Source: Methylorubrum suomiense (GTDB lineage Bacteria; Pseudomonadota; Alphaproteobacteria; Rhizobiales; Beijerinckiaceae). From it: a stretch of 64,000 nucleotides of DNA. Both the position numbers and the translations under genes were made by a program. The notes beneath the pieces are model-generated. The model was not told the origin of the DNA. It did no database searches and saw nothing but the letters and a program-made list of their open reading frames with translations. The stretch covers positions 186,001-250,000 of the forward strand of contig NZ_BPRE01000003.1 of the NCBI RefSeq assembly GCF_022179765.1, in the 5' to 3' direction. Shown piece by piece: positions 1 to 8,294 of the stretch (position 1 is its first letter; every line of letters begins with the position of its first letter).

Positions 1-21
1 GGTCCGGTCGGCCTCCGATTG

Positions 22-462
22 ATGGACCCGTTCGACCTCGCCTTCGCCGCCGCCCGCGAGGCGGCGGATCTGGGCGAGGTGCCGGTGGGGGCGGCCATCC
101 TGCGCGACGGCGCGGTGCTCGCGGTGGCCGGCAACCGCCCCCGTGCGCTGCACGATCCGACGGCGCATGCCGAGATCTTGGCGATCCGGGCCGCCTGCAT
201 CGCGATTCAGGACGAGCGGCTGACGGGCTGCGACCTCTACGTGACGCTGGAGCCCTGCCCGATGTGCGCGGGCGCGATCTCGTTCGCCCGCATCCGGCGG
301 CTCTACTACGCCGCGCGCGACCCGAAGGGCGGCGGGGTCGAACACGGCCCGAGGGTGTTCAACCAGCCCACCTGCCATCACGCCCCGGAGGTCTATTCGG
401 GCTTCCGCGAGAGCGAGGCGGCGGCCCTGCTGCGCGGCTTCTTCGCCGGGCGTCGGGCCTGA
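22..462 (+). CDS. tadA: tRNA-specific adenosine deaminase
   Basis: Cytidine-deaminase-fold enzyme of 146 aa that converts the wobble adenosine of tRNA-Arg(ACG) to inosine. The zinc and catalytic motifs are present: HAE (in TAHAEILAIR, about residues 48-57) supplies the first ligand and the general acid/base Glu, and PCPMCAGA (about residues 83-90) the two Cys ligands. Length matches the family. A TTG three bases upstream is also in frame; I chose the ATG at 22. The gene stands alone here and its upstream neighbour lies outside the window. A different nucleoside deaminase is less likely given the full motif set. Confidence 0.93.
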   Translation: MDPFDLAFAAAREAADLGEVPVGAAILRDGAVLAVAGNRPRALHDPTAHAEILAIRAACIAIQDERLTGCDLYVTLEPCPMCAGAISFARIRRLYYAARDPKGGGVEHGPRVFNQPTCHHAPEVYSGFRESEAAALLRGFFAGRRA

Positions 463-742
463 TTCGCCATCCGGCCGGACCGTTGCGCCCAGGCCCCTCC
501 CCGCGTGGAAGGCTGACATCCGGACCGGCCGCCAAGAGGGCGTCCACGCGCGTCCGTCACTCCCTCCCACGGCCATCCGTTTGCGCCGCTTCGGCAAGGC
601 CGGAAACGGGCTCCGGCATCCGGCATGGCTGCGATGCAACCGATGCGGCGTGACCAAGGGCCGCTCTAGATCGTTGTTTTGTCGAGCTTTTCGTTTCCGT
701 GTCGGGGTTTTCTTCCGGCGCCCCATGCCTTACGTATGATAA

Positions 743-985
743 ATGCCTCGCCTCGTGAGCTACACGATCAGCGACCGGGAGGACGGGCGGTTCGACGTGA
801 TCGCGACCATTGAGCCCGACAAGGTTTTCCGACGCGACGGCTTCGCCACGTTGGCGGAGGCCGAAGACTGGGTGGATGGCTTGCGCGTGCTCATGGCCGC
901 GCTCGGCGCTCCCGTCGTTCAGAAAACGTCCCCGGATATAGCTGTCCCGCAGACACCGGTCCGCGCCCCTCGGCGCGCCGGTTGA
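743..985 (+). CDS. small hypothetical protein (80 aa)
   Basis: Unrecognised 80-aa soluble protein starting at an ATG with no clear Shine-Dalgarno sequence. The N-terminal half looks like a compact beta-rich unit (SYTISDREDGRFDVIATIEP) followed by a helix (residues about 30-55), and the C-terminus is Pro/Arg rich and probably disordered. An 8-bp hairpin lies directly after the stop codon. The composition looks protein-like and no competing frame is better, but there is no family assignment. Confidence 0.55.
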   Translation: MPRLVSYTISDREDGRFDVIATIEPDKVFRRDGFATLAEAEDWVDGLRVLMAALGAPVVQKTSPDIAVPQTPVRAPRRAG

Positions 986-1435
986 CGCCGGCTCGGCTGT
1001 CGAGCCGGGCTCGCTCCCTTGAAGGACGGCCGGCGCGTGACCTCGGTCCTGCCGCCTTGGCCTTGCCGACACCTGCCGGTTCGGTGAACCCCCGGCGCGC
1101 GTGCCTTCGGGAGAATCGTTCCTCGGGCCCGGAACCTCATCCCGATCATGCCGCCCGCACGATCAGAGGAAGGCGATTGCGCCCGGAACCGGGTGTCGGC
1201 GGGGTTGTGCTCCTCGCGCTCTGATTGAGATTTGGCCAATCGCTCCGCAAGTCTGGCGAGACACGAAACCTTCGCCTCACCCGGGCTGAACGTGAGACAA
1301 CCCAACAAGAGGGTGAATCCTGCAGGTTTGTTGCGCTGCGGCGACGTTTCCCGCTTGACGGCTGTTCAAGTCGGCAGGATATTTCTCATCAAGAAAGGTC
1401 AATTCCTTTCAAGAACACAATCGGAGGAGGTCGCC
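986..1435. other. intergenic region of 450 bp
   Basis: No convincing gene: the open frames here overlap one another and have no family features. Apart from the hairpin at 988-1008, the last 30 bases before 1436 hold the ribosome binding site of the next operon (GGAGGAGG at about 1422-1429). The promoter of that operon should lie in this stretch; I could not identify a convincing -35/-10 pair. Confidence 0.5.
988..1008 (+). terminator. hairpin after the 80-aa ORF
   Basis: Perfect 8-bp stem ccggctcg/cgagccgg with a 5-nt loop, beginning 3 nt after the stop at 985. There is no proper T-run behind it (gctcgctccctt), so it may be a weak or factor-assisted terminator. Confidence 0.4.
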
Positions 1436-1729
1436 ATGCAGGATCCCCGGGTCTCTGCCATGTTCGGCCGCGACAAGGCCGCGGCCATTCTGGCGGTCTG
1501 CGTCGTCTGGCTGGTCTACGCCTTCACCTTCTGGACCATGCGCGAGGCGATCGCGGCCGCGGGGCTCACGGGGCTGATGGTCGGCGTCGGATTGTGCGTC
1601 GTGCTGCTCAACACCGCCGCCGTCGCCGCGATGATCCGGCATTACGGCGAGGATCGCGCCGCGATCTACGGGATGGACCTCTACTATCTCGACCAGCTGC
1701 GGGCGCTCCGCCGCAAGGGGGAGATCTGA
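1436..1729 (+). CDS. small membrane protein 1 of the APC-permease operon
   Basis: 97-aa protein with two hydrophobic segments (about residues 15-35 and 41-63) and a charged cytoplasmic-type tail ending RALRRKGEI. The start is well fixed: ATG at 1436 with GGAGGAGG about 6 nt upstream. A longer frame that opens further upstream has no ribosome binding site. It is separated by a single base from the next ORF and so is almost certainly translated as part of the same operon. No family recognised; the context suggests an accessory or regulatory subunit of the downstream permease. Confidence 0.75.
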   Translation: MQDPRVSAMFGRDKAAAILAVCVVWLVYAFTFWTMREAIAAAGLTGLMVGVGLCVVLLNTAAVAAMIRHYGEDRAAIYGMDLYYLDQLRALRRKGEI

Positions 1730-1730
1730 C

Positions 1731-2183
1731 ATGGCCCATTCGGATAGGGCCAGCCTCCCCGTGGCCGGATCCCCTCCCCCCTCCGCTCCGTCCGGCCGCA
1801 TGCCCTACGAGCCGCCGGCCCAATCGGTCGCCGGCCAGATCGTCGACGCGCTGCTGATGCTGGTGCTCGTGGTCATCACCCTCTACCTGCCGCTGCTGCT
1901 CAAGCTCGCGGGCGGGGGCACCACCACCAAAACGGTCGAGAACCCGACCTGGGAATCCCTCGGGCAGAACGCCGTCATGGCGGCCCAATGGGAGAAGCTC
2001 GACTTCACCCCCGAGAAGGCGGCCACGATCATCGGCACGCGCTTCGATTATGCCTTCAACTGGGGCGCGATGGCGTTCACCGCGCTCATCATCGTCGGCT
2101 ACTTCGTGTTCCTGTTCCGCTACTCGGACAAGCAATACCGCGACGTCATCGCCGAGCGGTTCGACGGGCCGCCGCGCCCCTGA
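1731..2183 (+). CDS. small membrane protein 2 of the APC-permease operon
   Basis: 150-aa protein: a Pro/Ser-rich N-terminus (residues 1-32), a strongly hydrophobic helix (about 38-60), a loop of roughly 50 residues, a second helix (about 112-132) and a short basic tail. The loop between the helices holds a conserved-looking WESLGQ segment. It starts one base after the stop of the preceding small membrane protein. Family unknown. The position in an operon leading to an APC-family transporter suggests a partner or assembly protein, but this is inference. Confidence 0.72.
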   Translation: MAHSDRASLPVAGSPPPSAPSGRMPYEPPAQSVAGQIVDALLMLVLVVITLYLPLLLKLAGGGTTTKTVENPTWESLGQNAVMAAQWEKLDFTPEKAATIIGTRFDYAFNWGAMAFTALIIVGYFVFLFRYSDKQYRDVIAERFDGPPRP

Positions 2184-2309
2184 ATCCCGTCCGCACCCTG
2201 CCCCCCGCGTCGCCGGCCCCGCGCGGAAACCGGTGCCGCCCCGGGAGCGCGTGAGGACGCGAGGCGCCCCGACCTCTTTCATCGACTTCGAAAGCCGAGG
2301 GATCCTGCC

Positions 2310-2480
2310 ATGGTGGCCGTGATGAACTGGGGCGCCTGGGCGGTCGCGACCGTCCTGGCCCTGTGGATGGGCTTCGACCTGCTGCGCACCAACCGCAGCT
2401 TCGACGAGAGCTTCCTGCTCTCCTCGGAGGAGGGCGAGATCGTGGATGCCGAGATCGGCGAGACGGCGGCGAGGTCGTGA
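2310..2480 (+). CDS. 56-aa single-span membrane protein
   Basis: Short gene with one N-terminal membrane helix (NWGAWAVATVLALWMGFDLL, about residues 6-25) followed by an acidic tail. Its stop codon overlaps the start of the permease gene (TGATG), a classic translational-coupling arrangement. An in-frame ATG at 2322 is an alternative start. The topology resembles the tiny accessory subunits that some transporters carry. It is real on coupling and topology grounds, but I recognise no family. Confidence 0.7.
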   Translation: MVAVMNWGAWAVATVLALWMGFDLLRTNRSFDESFLLSSEEGEIVDAEIGETAARS

Positions 2481-3925
2481 TGACGAGCACCCTTCGGCCC
2501 ACCGTCGAGCCCCTGGCGCCGGCCGCTGCCGTGCCGGGACCCGCCACCGCCCCGGCGGCCAAGAAGATCGCGCTCCTGCGGGTGCTCGGGCCGGGCCATG
2601 TCTGGGCGCTCGGGGTCGGCATCGTGCTGGTCGGCGAGTTCATGGGCTGGAACTTCGCCGTCGGGAAGGGCGGGCCCATCGCGGCGCTCGCCGCCTGCTG
2701 GCTCGCCGGCATCCTCTACACCTGCGTCGCGATGATCGATTCCGAGATCACCTCGACGGTCGCGGCGGCCGGCGGACAATACGCCCAGGCCAAGCACATC
2801 ATCGGCCCGCTCGCGGCCTTCAATGTCGGCCTCTACCTCGTCATGGCCTACACCATGCTGGAGGTCTCCAACGCCATCGTGACGGGCGACCTGATCGAGG
2901 CCTTCGCCCACAGCCTGCATCTGGAGGGCACGGTCGACAAGCGCGCCTTCATGGTGCTGACCGTGGTGGCCCTCGCCTTCCTCAACTATCGCGGCGTGCT
3001 GGCGACGCTCACGCTCAACCTCGTCATCACGGCGGCCGCCTTCGCGGCGATCGTGGTTCTGTTCGTCGCCGCCCAGCCCTGGGCGCCGGGCGCGGTGCTG
3101 CAGCACGAGAGCCTGTTCGTCGGCCTGCCCTACGGCTCGCTCGGCATCCTCGCGGCGATGCATTTCGGCCTGTGGTTCTATCTCGGCATCGAGGGCACGA
3201 CCCAGGCCGCGGAGGAGGTCCGCTCCCCCGCCCGCGCGCTGCCGCTCGGCACCATGACCGGCATGATGACCCTGCTGATCGCGGCGACGCTGACATGGTA
3301 CGTCTCCACCGGCCTGATGCCCTGGGAATATCTCGGCCAGGCCGTGACGCCGCTCTACGACGCGGCCCGCCTCACCGGCAGCCGCTGGCTGGAGCTGTTC
3401 CTGTTCCTCGGCACGCTGTTCGCCACGGTGGCCTCGGCCAATGGCTGCATCAACGACGCCTCCCGCGCGTGGTTCGCCATGGGCCGCGATCGCTACATGC
3501 CGGTCTGGTTCGGGGCGGTGCATCCGACCTACCGCACCCCCTACCGGGCGATCGTGTTCTTCGTGCCCATCGCGATCCTGTTCGCGATCTCGACGCCGCT
3601 CGATCAGACCATCACGCTCTCGATCCTGTCGGGCCTGCTCGGGTACACGCTGATGGGGATCTCGATCGTGCTGTTCCGCCGCAAATGGCCGCTCGGCACG
3701 ATCCAGCGGGGCTACGTCCACCCGCTCCACCCGCTGCCGGCGATCCTGCTGCTGGGATTGTGCACCGTCACCTATCTCGCGGTGTTCCTCGGCTACGGCA
3801 CGCAGCTGCTCGCCATGATGGCCTTCTACATCGCGGCCTCCGCTTGGTTCGTGCTGCACCGCTACAAGTATGTCCGCCGCGGCGAGCAGTTCACGATGCC
3901 CTGGCCGAAGCCCAAAGGGTATTGA
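2480..3925 (+). CDS. APC-superfamily permease, ethanolamine/amino-acid type
   Basis: 481-aa inner-membrane secondary transporter with about 12 membrane helices. Features of the APC family closest to ethanolamine permeases are visible: the first helix region (GVGIVLVGEFMGWNFAVGKGG, about residues 40-60), the TAAAGGQYAQAK-like segment after helix 2 and the EGTTQAAEEV motif near residue 245. The substrate is unknown; amines or small amino acids are the family norm. It is coupled by start/stop overlap to the 56-aa protein and preceded by two other small membrane proteins, so the transport unit may be multi-subunit. No eut genes are nearby to support ethanolamine use. Confidence 0.85.
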   Translation: MTSTLRPTVEPLAPAAAVPGPATAPAAKKIALLRVLGPGHVWALGVGIVLVGEFMGWNFAVGKGGPIAALAACWLAGILYTCVAMIDSEITSTVAAAGGQYAQAKHIIGPLAAFNVGLYLVMAYTMLEVSNAIVTGDLIEAFAHSLHLEGTVDKRAFMVLTVVALAFLNYRGVLATLTLNLVITAAAFAAIVVLFVAAQPWAPGAVLQHESLFVGLPYGSLGILAAMHFGLWFYLGIEGTTQAAEEVRSPARALPLGTMTGMMTLLIAATLTWYVSTGLMPWEYLGQAVTPLYDAARLTGSRWLELFLFLGTLFATVASANGCINDASRAWFAMGRDRYMPVWFGAVHPTYRTPYRAIVFFVPIAILFAISTPLDQTITLSILSGLLGYTLMGISIVLFRRKWPLGTIQRGYVHPLHPLPAILLLGLCTVTYLAVFLGYGTQLLAMMAFYIAASAWFVLHRYKYVRRGEQFTMPWPKPKGY

Positions 3926-3941
3926 AGGGGCTCCTGAGCCG

Positions 3942-4625
3942 ATGCTCGCCGCCGCTCTGGTCGCCGCCTCGATCACCCTCGCCGCCGCCCTGCTCTGCGG
4001 GCGGCAGGCCCGGCGCGCGGCGGCGTGGCGGGCCGGGCTTCTCTCGGAATGCGCGGCGCGGCTCGACGCAGCGCGGCTCGGGCGCGACCGGGCCGGGTTC
4101 GCGACCCTCGACGGCGGTCACGACGGGGCACCCGTCGCCGTCCGGCTGATCCCGGAGGCGCTGGTGCATCGTCGCCTGCCGCAGCTCTGGCTGTCCGTGA
4201 GCCTGCGCCTGCCGCTGCCCGTCGAGGCCACCCTCAACGTGCTGCGCCGGCCCGCGGGCGCCGAATTCTACGCCCCCGCCGACCTGCCGCGGCGCTTCGA
4301 TCCGCCGTCGGGCTGGTCCGCCGACACGCTGGTGCGCGGCACCCCCGGCGCCGAGGCGCTGCTCCGCCCCATCGCGCCGATCCTCGCCGACATCCTGGCG
4401 GATCCCCGCATCAAGGAGGTGCTGGTGACGCCGCGAGGCCTGCGCCTCGTGGTGCAGGCGGCGGAGGGCGGGCGCGGCGCCTACCTGCTGCTGCGCGGCA
4501 GCCGGTTCGACCTCGACCATGTCGCGCCCGCGCTCCTCGACGGCACCCTCGACGCGGCCCGGCAGCTCGCCCAAGCTCTGTCGCGAACACGATCGGAACC
4601 CATCGCCCATGCGCGCGCCGCCTGA
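3942..4625 (+). CDS. hypothetical protein, N-terminal membrane anchor
   Basis: 227-aa protein with a hydrophobic N-terminal helix (residues 1-20, LAAALVAASITLAAALL) that could be an anchor or uncleaved signal, followed by a soluble alpha/beta domain with an R/L-rich composition. It starts at ATG 3942, only 16 bp after the permease stop, so it is probably in the same operon. Its end overlaps the next ORF by 17 bp. No family recognised. Confidence 0.65.
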   Translation: MLAAALVAASITLAAALLCGRQARRAAAWRAGLLSECAARLDAARLGRDRAGFATLDGGHDGAPVAVRLIPEALVHRRLPQLWLSVSLRLPLPVEATLNVLRRPAGAEFYAPADLPRRFDPPSGWSADTLVRGTPGAEALLRPIAPILADILADPRIKEVLVTPRGLRLVVQAAEGGRGAYLLLRGSRFDLDHVAPALLDGTLDAARQLAQALSRTRSEPIAHARAA

Positions 4626-4875
4626 TCCGTGCCACGTCCTCCTGGTCGCGGCGCTCCTGCCCGGCATGGGCCATGTCTGGATCGGCCGGACGACCCGGGG
4701 CCTCGGCTTCGCCCTCTTCGCCCTTCTCGGCTTCTGGCTCACCACGAAGTTCGCCGCCCCCGAGGCGAGCTTCGTCGGGCGCCATGCCGGCGGCTTCTTC
4801 GTCTGGGCCCTGTCCCTGACGGACGCCTATCGCGGCGCCCGGCTCGACCGAGCCCGGTTCGAGCGGGGCGTATGA
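4609..4875 (+). CDS. small membrane protein (88 aa)
   Basis: 88-aa protein with two short hydrophobic stretches separated by a PGMGHVWIGRTTRG turn; the PGxGHxWxGR pattern recalls TM2-domain-like small membrane proteins. The ATG at 4609 lies inside the end of the preceding gene, which points to translational coupling; the frame is open further upstream but that part is the shadow of the preceding gene. It ends the operon that starts at 1436. Function unknown. Confidence 0.6.
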   Translation: MRAPPDPCHVLLVAALLPGMGHVWIGRTTRGLGFALFALLGFWLTTKFAAPEASFVGRHAGGFFVWALSLTDAYRGARLDRARFERGV

Positions 4876-5020
4876 GGCGCGGGCAGCCTTCCGACACCCC
4901 GTGGCCCGTCGTGTTCGTCGGCCCGTCACGACGGCTCGATCCCGCCCGATGCAAGCGTCCTCGACAGATCGCGCTTCGACCGAGCCAGGCCGAAGCCGGG
5001 CTATCGACGCGGGTTCCGAG

Positions 5021-7222
5021 CTAGAATCGACCACGAGTTCCGATCATGAACGTGCGGCCGGTCTCGATTCGCGCGACACGGCTGATGCCTGCAGGCACCG
5101 CTTCAAACTCATCCCGTGCCTGTCCGAGAATATTCTCGACCGAAGCGTAGAAGGACATGTTGGCATCGATCGCCTTCTCGATTCGCGCGTCCCAGAAGTA
5201 ATTGGTGCGTAGTTTCTTGTAGAGCAGGCTGCCACTCCCCTGATAGCTCAGGATCGTCCGGGGCGTGATCCAGCTCAGTGATGAGGCGAGTTGCAGACCT
5301 GTGGCTTCATCGACCCAGAGTACGCCCCAATTGCTGACAAAGCGCGCCGTTTCACTGAAGCGCCGCGGGCCTGTGGCGGGATCGTAGACCTTGCTGTCGA
5401 GGAAGGTCTGGTTTGCCGTCAGCGTCAGCGGCGCGAGCCACGCATATCCGAGAAGCGCTGCGTTGAGCCTCTGTTCGAGTTCGACGCCGCGGACCCGGCC
5501 GTTGCCGACATTGCGCGTTCGGAACCGGTCGCGCGTGATCTCGACGCTCTCGATGACGTCATCGATCTCTCGGTGGAACAGATTCACGCCGAGGAAAGCG
5601 TACGGGGTCACGTAGGCCAAGCCGGCGTCATACGACCAAGCGCGCGCGGGCTTCAGATTGGGGTCTCCCTCGTAAAGTCGTTGACCCCGGCGGGTGATGC
5701 CCGGTGCAATCTCCTGAAGCTGCGGACGATTCAGCTGGCGCGACACGCCGGCGTTCAGGCGCACCGCGTCCGTCAGCAGGTAACTGGTGTGGAACGAGGG
5801 CAGCAGATCCCGACCCTCGCGACGGGCTGCGATGCCGTTGCCTCGGAGATCATTCTCGATCTGCTCGTAACGCAGTCCTGGTGTGAGATCGAGCCGCCCG
5901 ATGCGCACCCTGTTCTGAACGAAGCCGGCCATCAATGTCTCGCCGACCGCGTAATCCGATTCGGTCGAAGAAACGATATTGGACTGCGTACGGGAAATTT
6001 GCCCGGTGGCTGTCGTACTGTCGATATTTCGGTCCGAGTTGCGTTCGAGCCGGCGCAGCGACACCCCATATTTCAATTCATGTTCGCCGCCGAGTTGGTA
6101 CAAGGTCGTTGCTTTTGCCGACAGATCGTATTGTTTGTCCTCGATCTTCGATTTTTCGAGATAGCCGCCGGTCGCAATCAATTGGTTGCTGACCGACCGC
6201 CCCCTTACCCGCGAATCGTAGTTCGCGAGCGAGTAGGAGGCATCGAGCTGCAGAAACAAGAGCGGAGAGAAATGCTGCTCGAAGCTCAATGCGTTGTGAC
6301 TGAGTGTGCTGGTTTCGGTCGACCGGGTCAGTTCCCGTCCATTCAGCTCCCGCGTCAGACGGCGATAGACGTCGCGCCTGTTATTCGGAAGAAAAACGGT
6401 CTCGTTGAAATACAACGATTTCGCAACGAAGCTGCCGCCCTTCCAGCCCCAACCCATCTGACCCATCATATCGATGTTGCCGATGTCTTTCACTTCCCGT
6501 TGATCGATGATCGTGCCCCGACCGCCCGGTCCGCCGAAATAATTGAACTCCGAGAAATCCTTGATCTTGCTGATGCGGCGCTGATCGACGTTGATCGCGC
6601 CGAGGACACCGAAGCCGCTGTCGAACAGGCGACTTCCCGCGACGGAAAATTGTCCGTGCCGTCCGTCGATGATCTTGTCGACGCCGCCGCTTCCGCCGCG
6701 GATCTCGAGGTGATTGCCCGTGGGCATGCGTCGTGTCCGCAGCGAGATCCGTCCGCCGATGCCATCCGCCTCGTTTTCCGCTCCCGGATTGCGGATGATC
6801 GAAGCCTCCTCCAGCAGGAAGGTCGGCACGTTCATGAGTTCGAAGCTGCGGCCTCCGGCAGAGGATGGCACCTGCACCCCATCGATCGAGACGCGGGTGT
6901 AGTCCGGCGTGAGCCCGCGCAGGCCGAACGCCTTCTTCTCGCCGGGTGGGCCCGACACCTGAACGCCGGGCATGCGGGCAAGCGCGTCACTCACACGATC
7001 CGAGGGCAGCAATTCGAGATCTTTCCGATCAACCGTCACGGTCGGAACCGGCTCGGTCAGCCGATAATGCTCGACGCGGAGACCGCCCTCTCGCATCAGG
7101 CCGCGTCGGACTTCGATGGTATCCAAATGAACTGCGGGATAATCTTGGGCCGTGGCTGAACTGACGGACGCAACGGCAAGCATCAGCATCGGAACGCCCC
7201 TGGGGGCGAGAGCATGCCTCAT
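5021..7222 (-). CDS. TonB-dependent outer-membrane receptor
   Basis: 733-aa receptor with a signal peptide ending near ATAQ (residue 26), a plug domain (about residues 55-170; DALARMPGVQVSGP, FGLRGLTPDYTRVSIDGVQ and GGRISLRTRR are typical) and a 22-strand-type barrel ending in an aromatic residue (…MIGTRGRF). No N-terminal FecA-like signalling domain is present. The start is supported by GGAG 8 nt upstream of the ATG. The substrate is unknown; there is no sigma/anti-sigma pair alongside. It diverges across an AT-rich 1-kb gap from a beta-propeller gene and an ABC-exporter-like membrane gene, and the three may form one uptake or sensing unit. Base composition around it is less GC-rich than the flanks, which hints at horizontal transfer. 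Confidence 0.92.
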   Translation of the reverse strand: MRHALAPRGVPMLMLAVASVSSATAQDYPAVHLDTIEVRRGLMREGGLRVEHYRLTEPVPTVTVDRKDLELLPSDRVSDALARMPGVQVSGPPGEKKAFGLRGLTPDYTRVSIDGVQVPSSAGGRSFELMNVPTFLLEEASIIRNPGAENEADGIGGRISLRTRRMPTGNHLEIRGGSGGVDKIIDGRHGQFSVAGSRLFDSGFGVLGAINVDQRRISKIKDFSEFNYFGGPGGRGTIIDQREVKDIGNIDMMGQMGWGWKGGSFVAKSLYFNETVFLPNNRRDVYRRLTRELNGRELTRSTETSTLSHNALSFEQHFSPLLFLQLDASYSLANYDSRVRGRSVSNQLIATGGYLEKSKIEDKQYDLSAKATTLYQLGGEHELKYGVSLRRLERNSDRNIDSTTATGQISRTQSNIVSSTESDYAVGETLMAGFVQNRVRIGRLDLTPGLRYEQIENDLRGNGIAARREGRDLLPSFHTSYLLTDAVRLNAGVSRQLNRPQLQEIAPGITRRGQRLYEGDPNLKPARAWSYDAGLAYVTPYAFLGVNLFHREIDDVIESVEITRDRFRTRNVGNGRVRGVELEQRLNAALLGYAWLAPLTLTANQTFLDSKVYDPATGPRRFSETARFVSNWGVLWVDEATGLQLASSLSWITPRTILSYQGSGSLLYKKLRTNYFWDARIEKAIDANMSFYASVENILGQARDEFEAVPAGISRVARIETGRTFMIGTRGRF

Positions 7223-7458
7223 GGAGGTGTCTCCAAATCGAATTTTGTTTGATGAACCGGCGGGCAGCGAGATGCTGGCGGAGCGAAATGCTTCTGGCCG
7301 GCCGTCGTTTTGGCGTTGCTTTCGGGATGTGCGGATTTATGCCCGGAGAATCGCCCGATTCATCTCGGCGATGCTTGTATCGTCTGGGCGGCGAATGCTT
7401 GGCGCCGGAAATCAGCCGTTAATGGGCGATAATTCTCAAATTTTGTCGAGTCAACACC

Positions 7459-7482
7459 AGTATAAAATATTATAGTTATACT
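7459..7482. promoter_or_regulatory. AT-rich dyad upstream of the TonB receptor
   Basis: Inverted repeat agtataa/ttatact separated by 10 bases, about 240 bp upstream of the receptor start. A TTGACT on the minus strand lies about 10 bp from it. It could be an operator for the receptor gene. It does not match Fur, Irr or RirA boxes closely enough for me to name a regulator. Confidence 0.3.
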
Positions 7483-8061
7483 AATGACAAATATCTGCCC
7501 GTTTCATATAGAAGTTCGATCTGATCTATGCCTCATCAGTATGGTAGGATGCATCGCACTGTACTGGTGTGGCTTGAAGTTGATGAATTTACCTCGATGA
7601 ACATAAATAACTTAATATGAGCGTATGCATGTAAATATGACTATGGTTTCTCTGCAGTTTTCGAGGCGAGGCAGCAATATGTAGATTTTTATTGTAGTCG
7701 AGAGAAGCATAAATACGGTTTCTTCGATTTTGATGGAACAGAGGTGCTCTGGAAAACTACGGCTCAGTGCTGTGGTCTCTCATGCCCCGATCAATGGCCG
7801 CTTGGTTCGTTCTCAACGGTGGCGTGGGCATTTGGTGCGCGTGAGGCTGTGGCGAGATTTATCGTTGCCGCAGATATCGCAGGACCCGATTGCATCATGC
7901 AATCGACGAGGTCGGGAACTGAAGACGGAGGGTAAATCGTCGAGCAAAAGAGAGGCATCAATAATATGTGCATGTAATTTCCTCAAAAATAATAAGGCAA
8001 TATGCGGTGAATTGCGCAACCTAAAAACCAAATATAGTCTGGATATTTTTGTGTATTTCAT

Positions 8062-8089
8062 TTGACGTCGAGCGCGGTTCACGTATAGC
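8062..8089 (+). promoter_or_regulatory. candidate sigma-70 promoter for the propeller gene
   Basis: TTGACG at 8062-8067 and TATAGC at 8084-8089 with a 16-bp spacer, upstream of the beta-propeller gene. It would leave a leader of roughly 200 nt before the start at 8295. Seen by consensus match only. Confidence 0.35.
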
Positions 8090-8294
8090 GATTATTAATC
8101 TATCCGTCTTTTATAAACTGGAACCATGTCGCGATAATATCTTTCTGAGATCAATTTGTTGATGTTCGTGTGATGAGTCCGAATATCAGTTGACATAGGC
8201 GTGGCGGCCCGAAATAGTCGGCGTGGGGATGCAGACTCGCAACCCTGGGCCCGGACGCATTGAAATTTGGCGCGTCCGTTTTTCGAGACATTCC

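Larger units (their letters stand above)
7223..8294. other. AT-rich divergent intergenic region, about 1.07 kb
   Basis: This stretch is visibly poorer in GC than the rest of the window, with many A/T runs, especially 7430-7700 and 7960-8180. The short open frames in it (for example 7730-8065 and 7744-7935) have no ribosome binding site, overlap each other and show no family features. It contains an AT-rich dyad at 7459-7482 and a candidate promoter at 8062-8089. It may be a regulatory region plus decayed foreign DNA. Confidence 0.6.

Noticed and set aside
2480..3925. Naming the permease as a dedicated ethanolamine transporter
   Set aside because: The family resemblance is real, but no ethanolamine-utilisation genes are nearby, so the substrate cannot be assigned.
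7730..8065. Short ORFs (111 and 63 aa) in the AT-rich region
   Set aside because: They overlap in different frames, lack ribosome binding sites and show no recognisable transposase or other domain; one ends in a low-complexity AT-derived tail.
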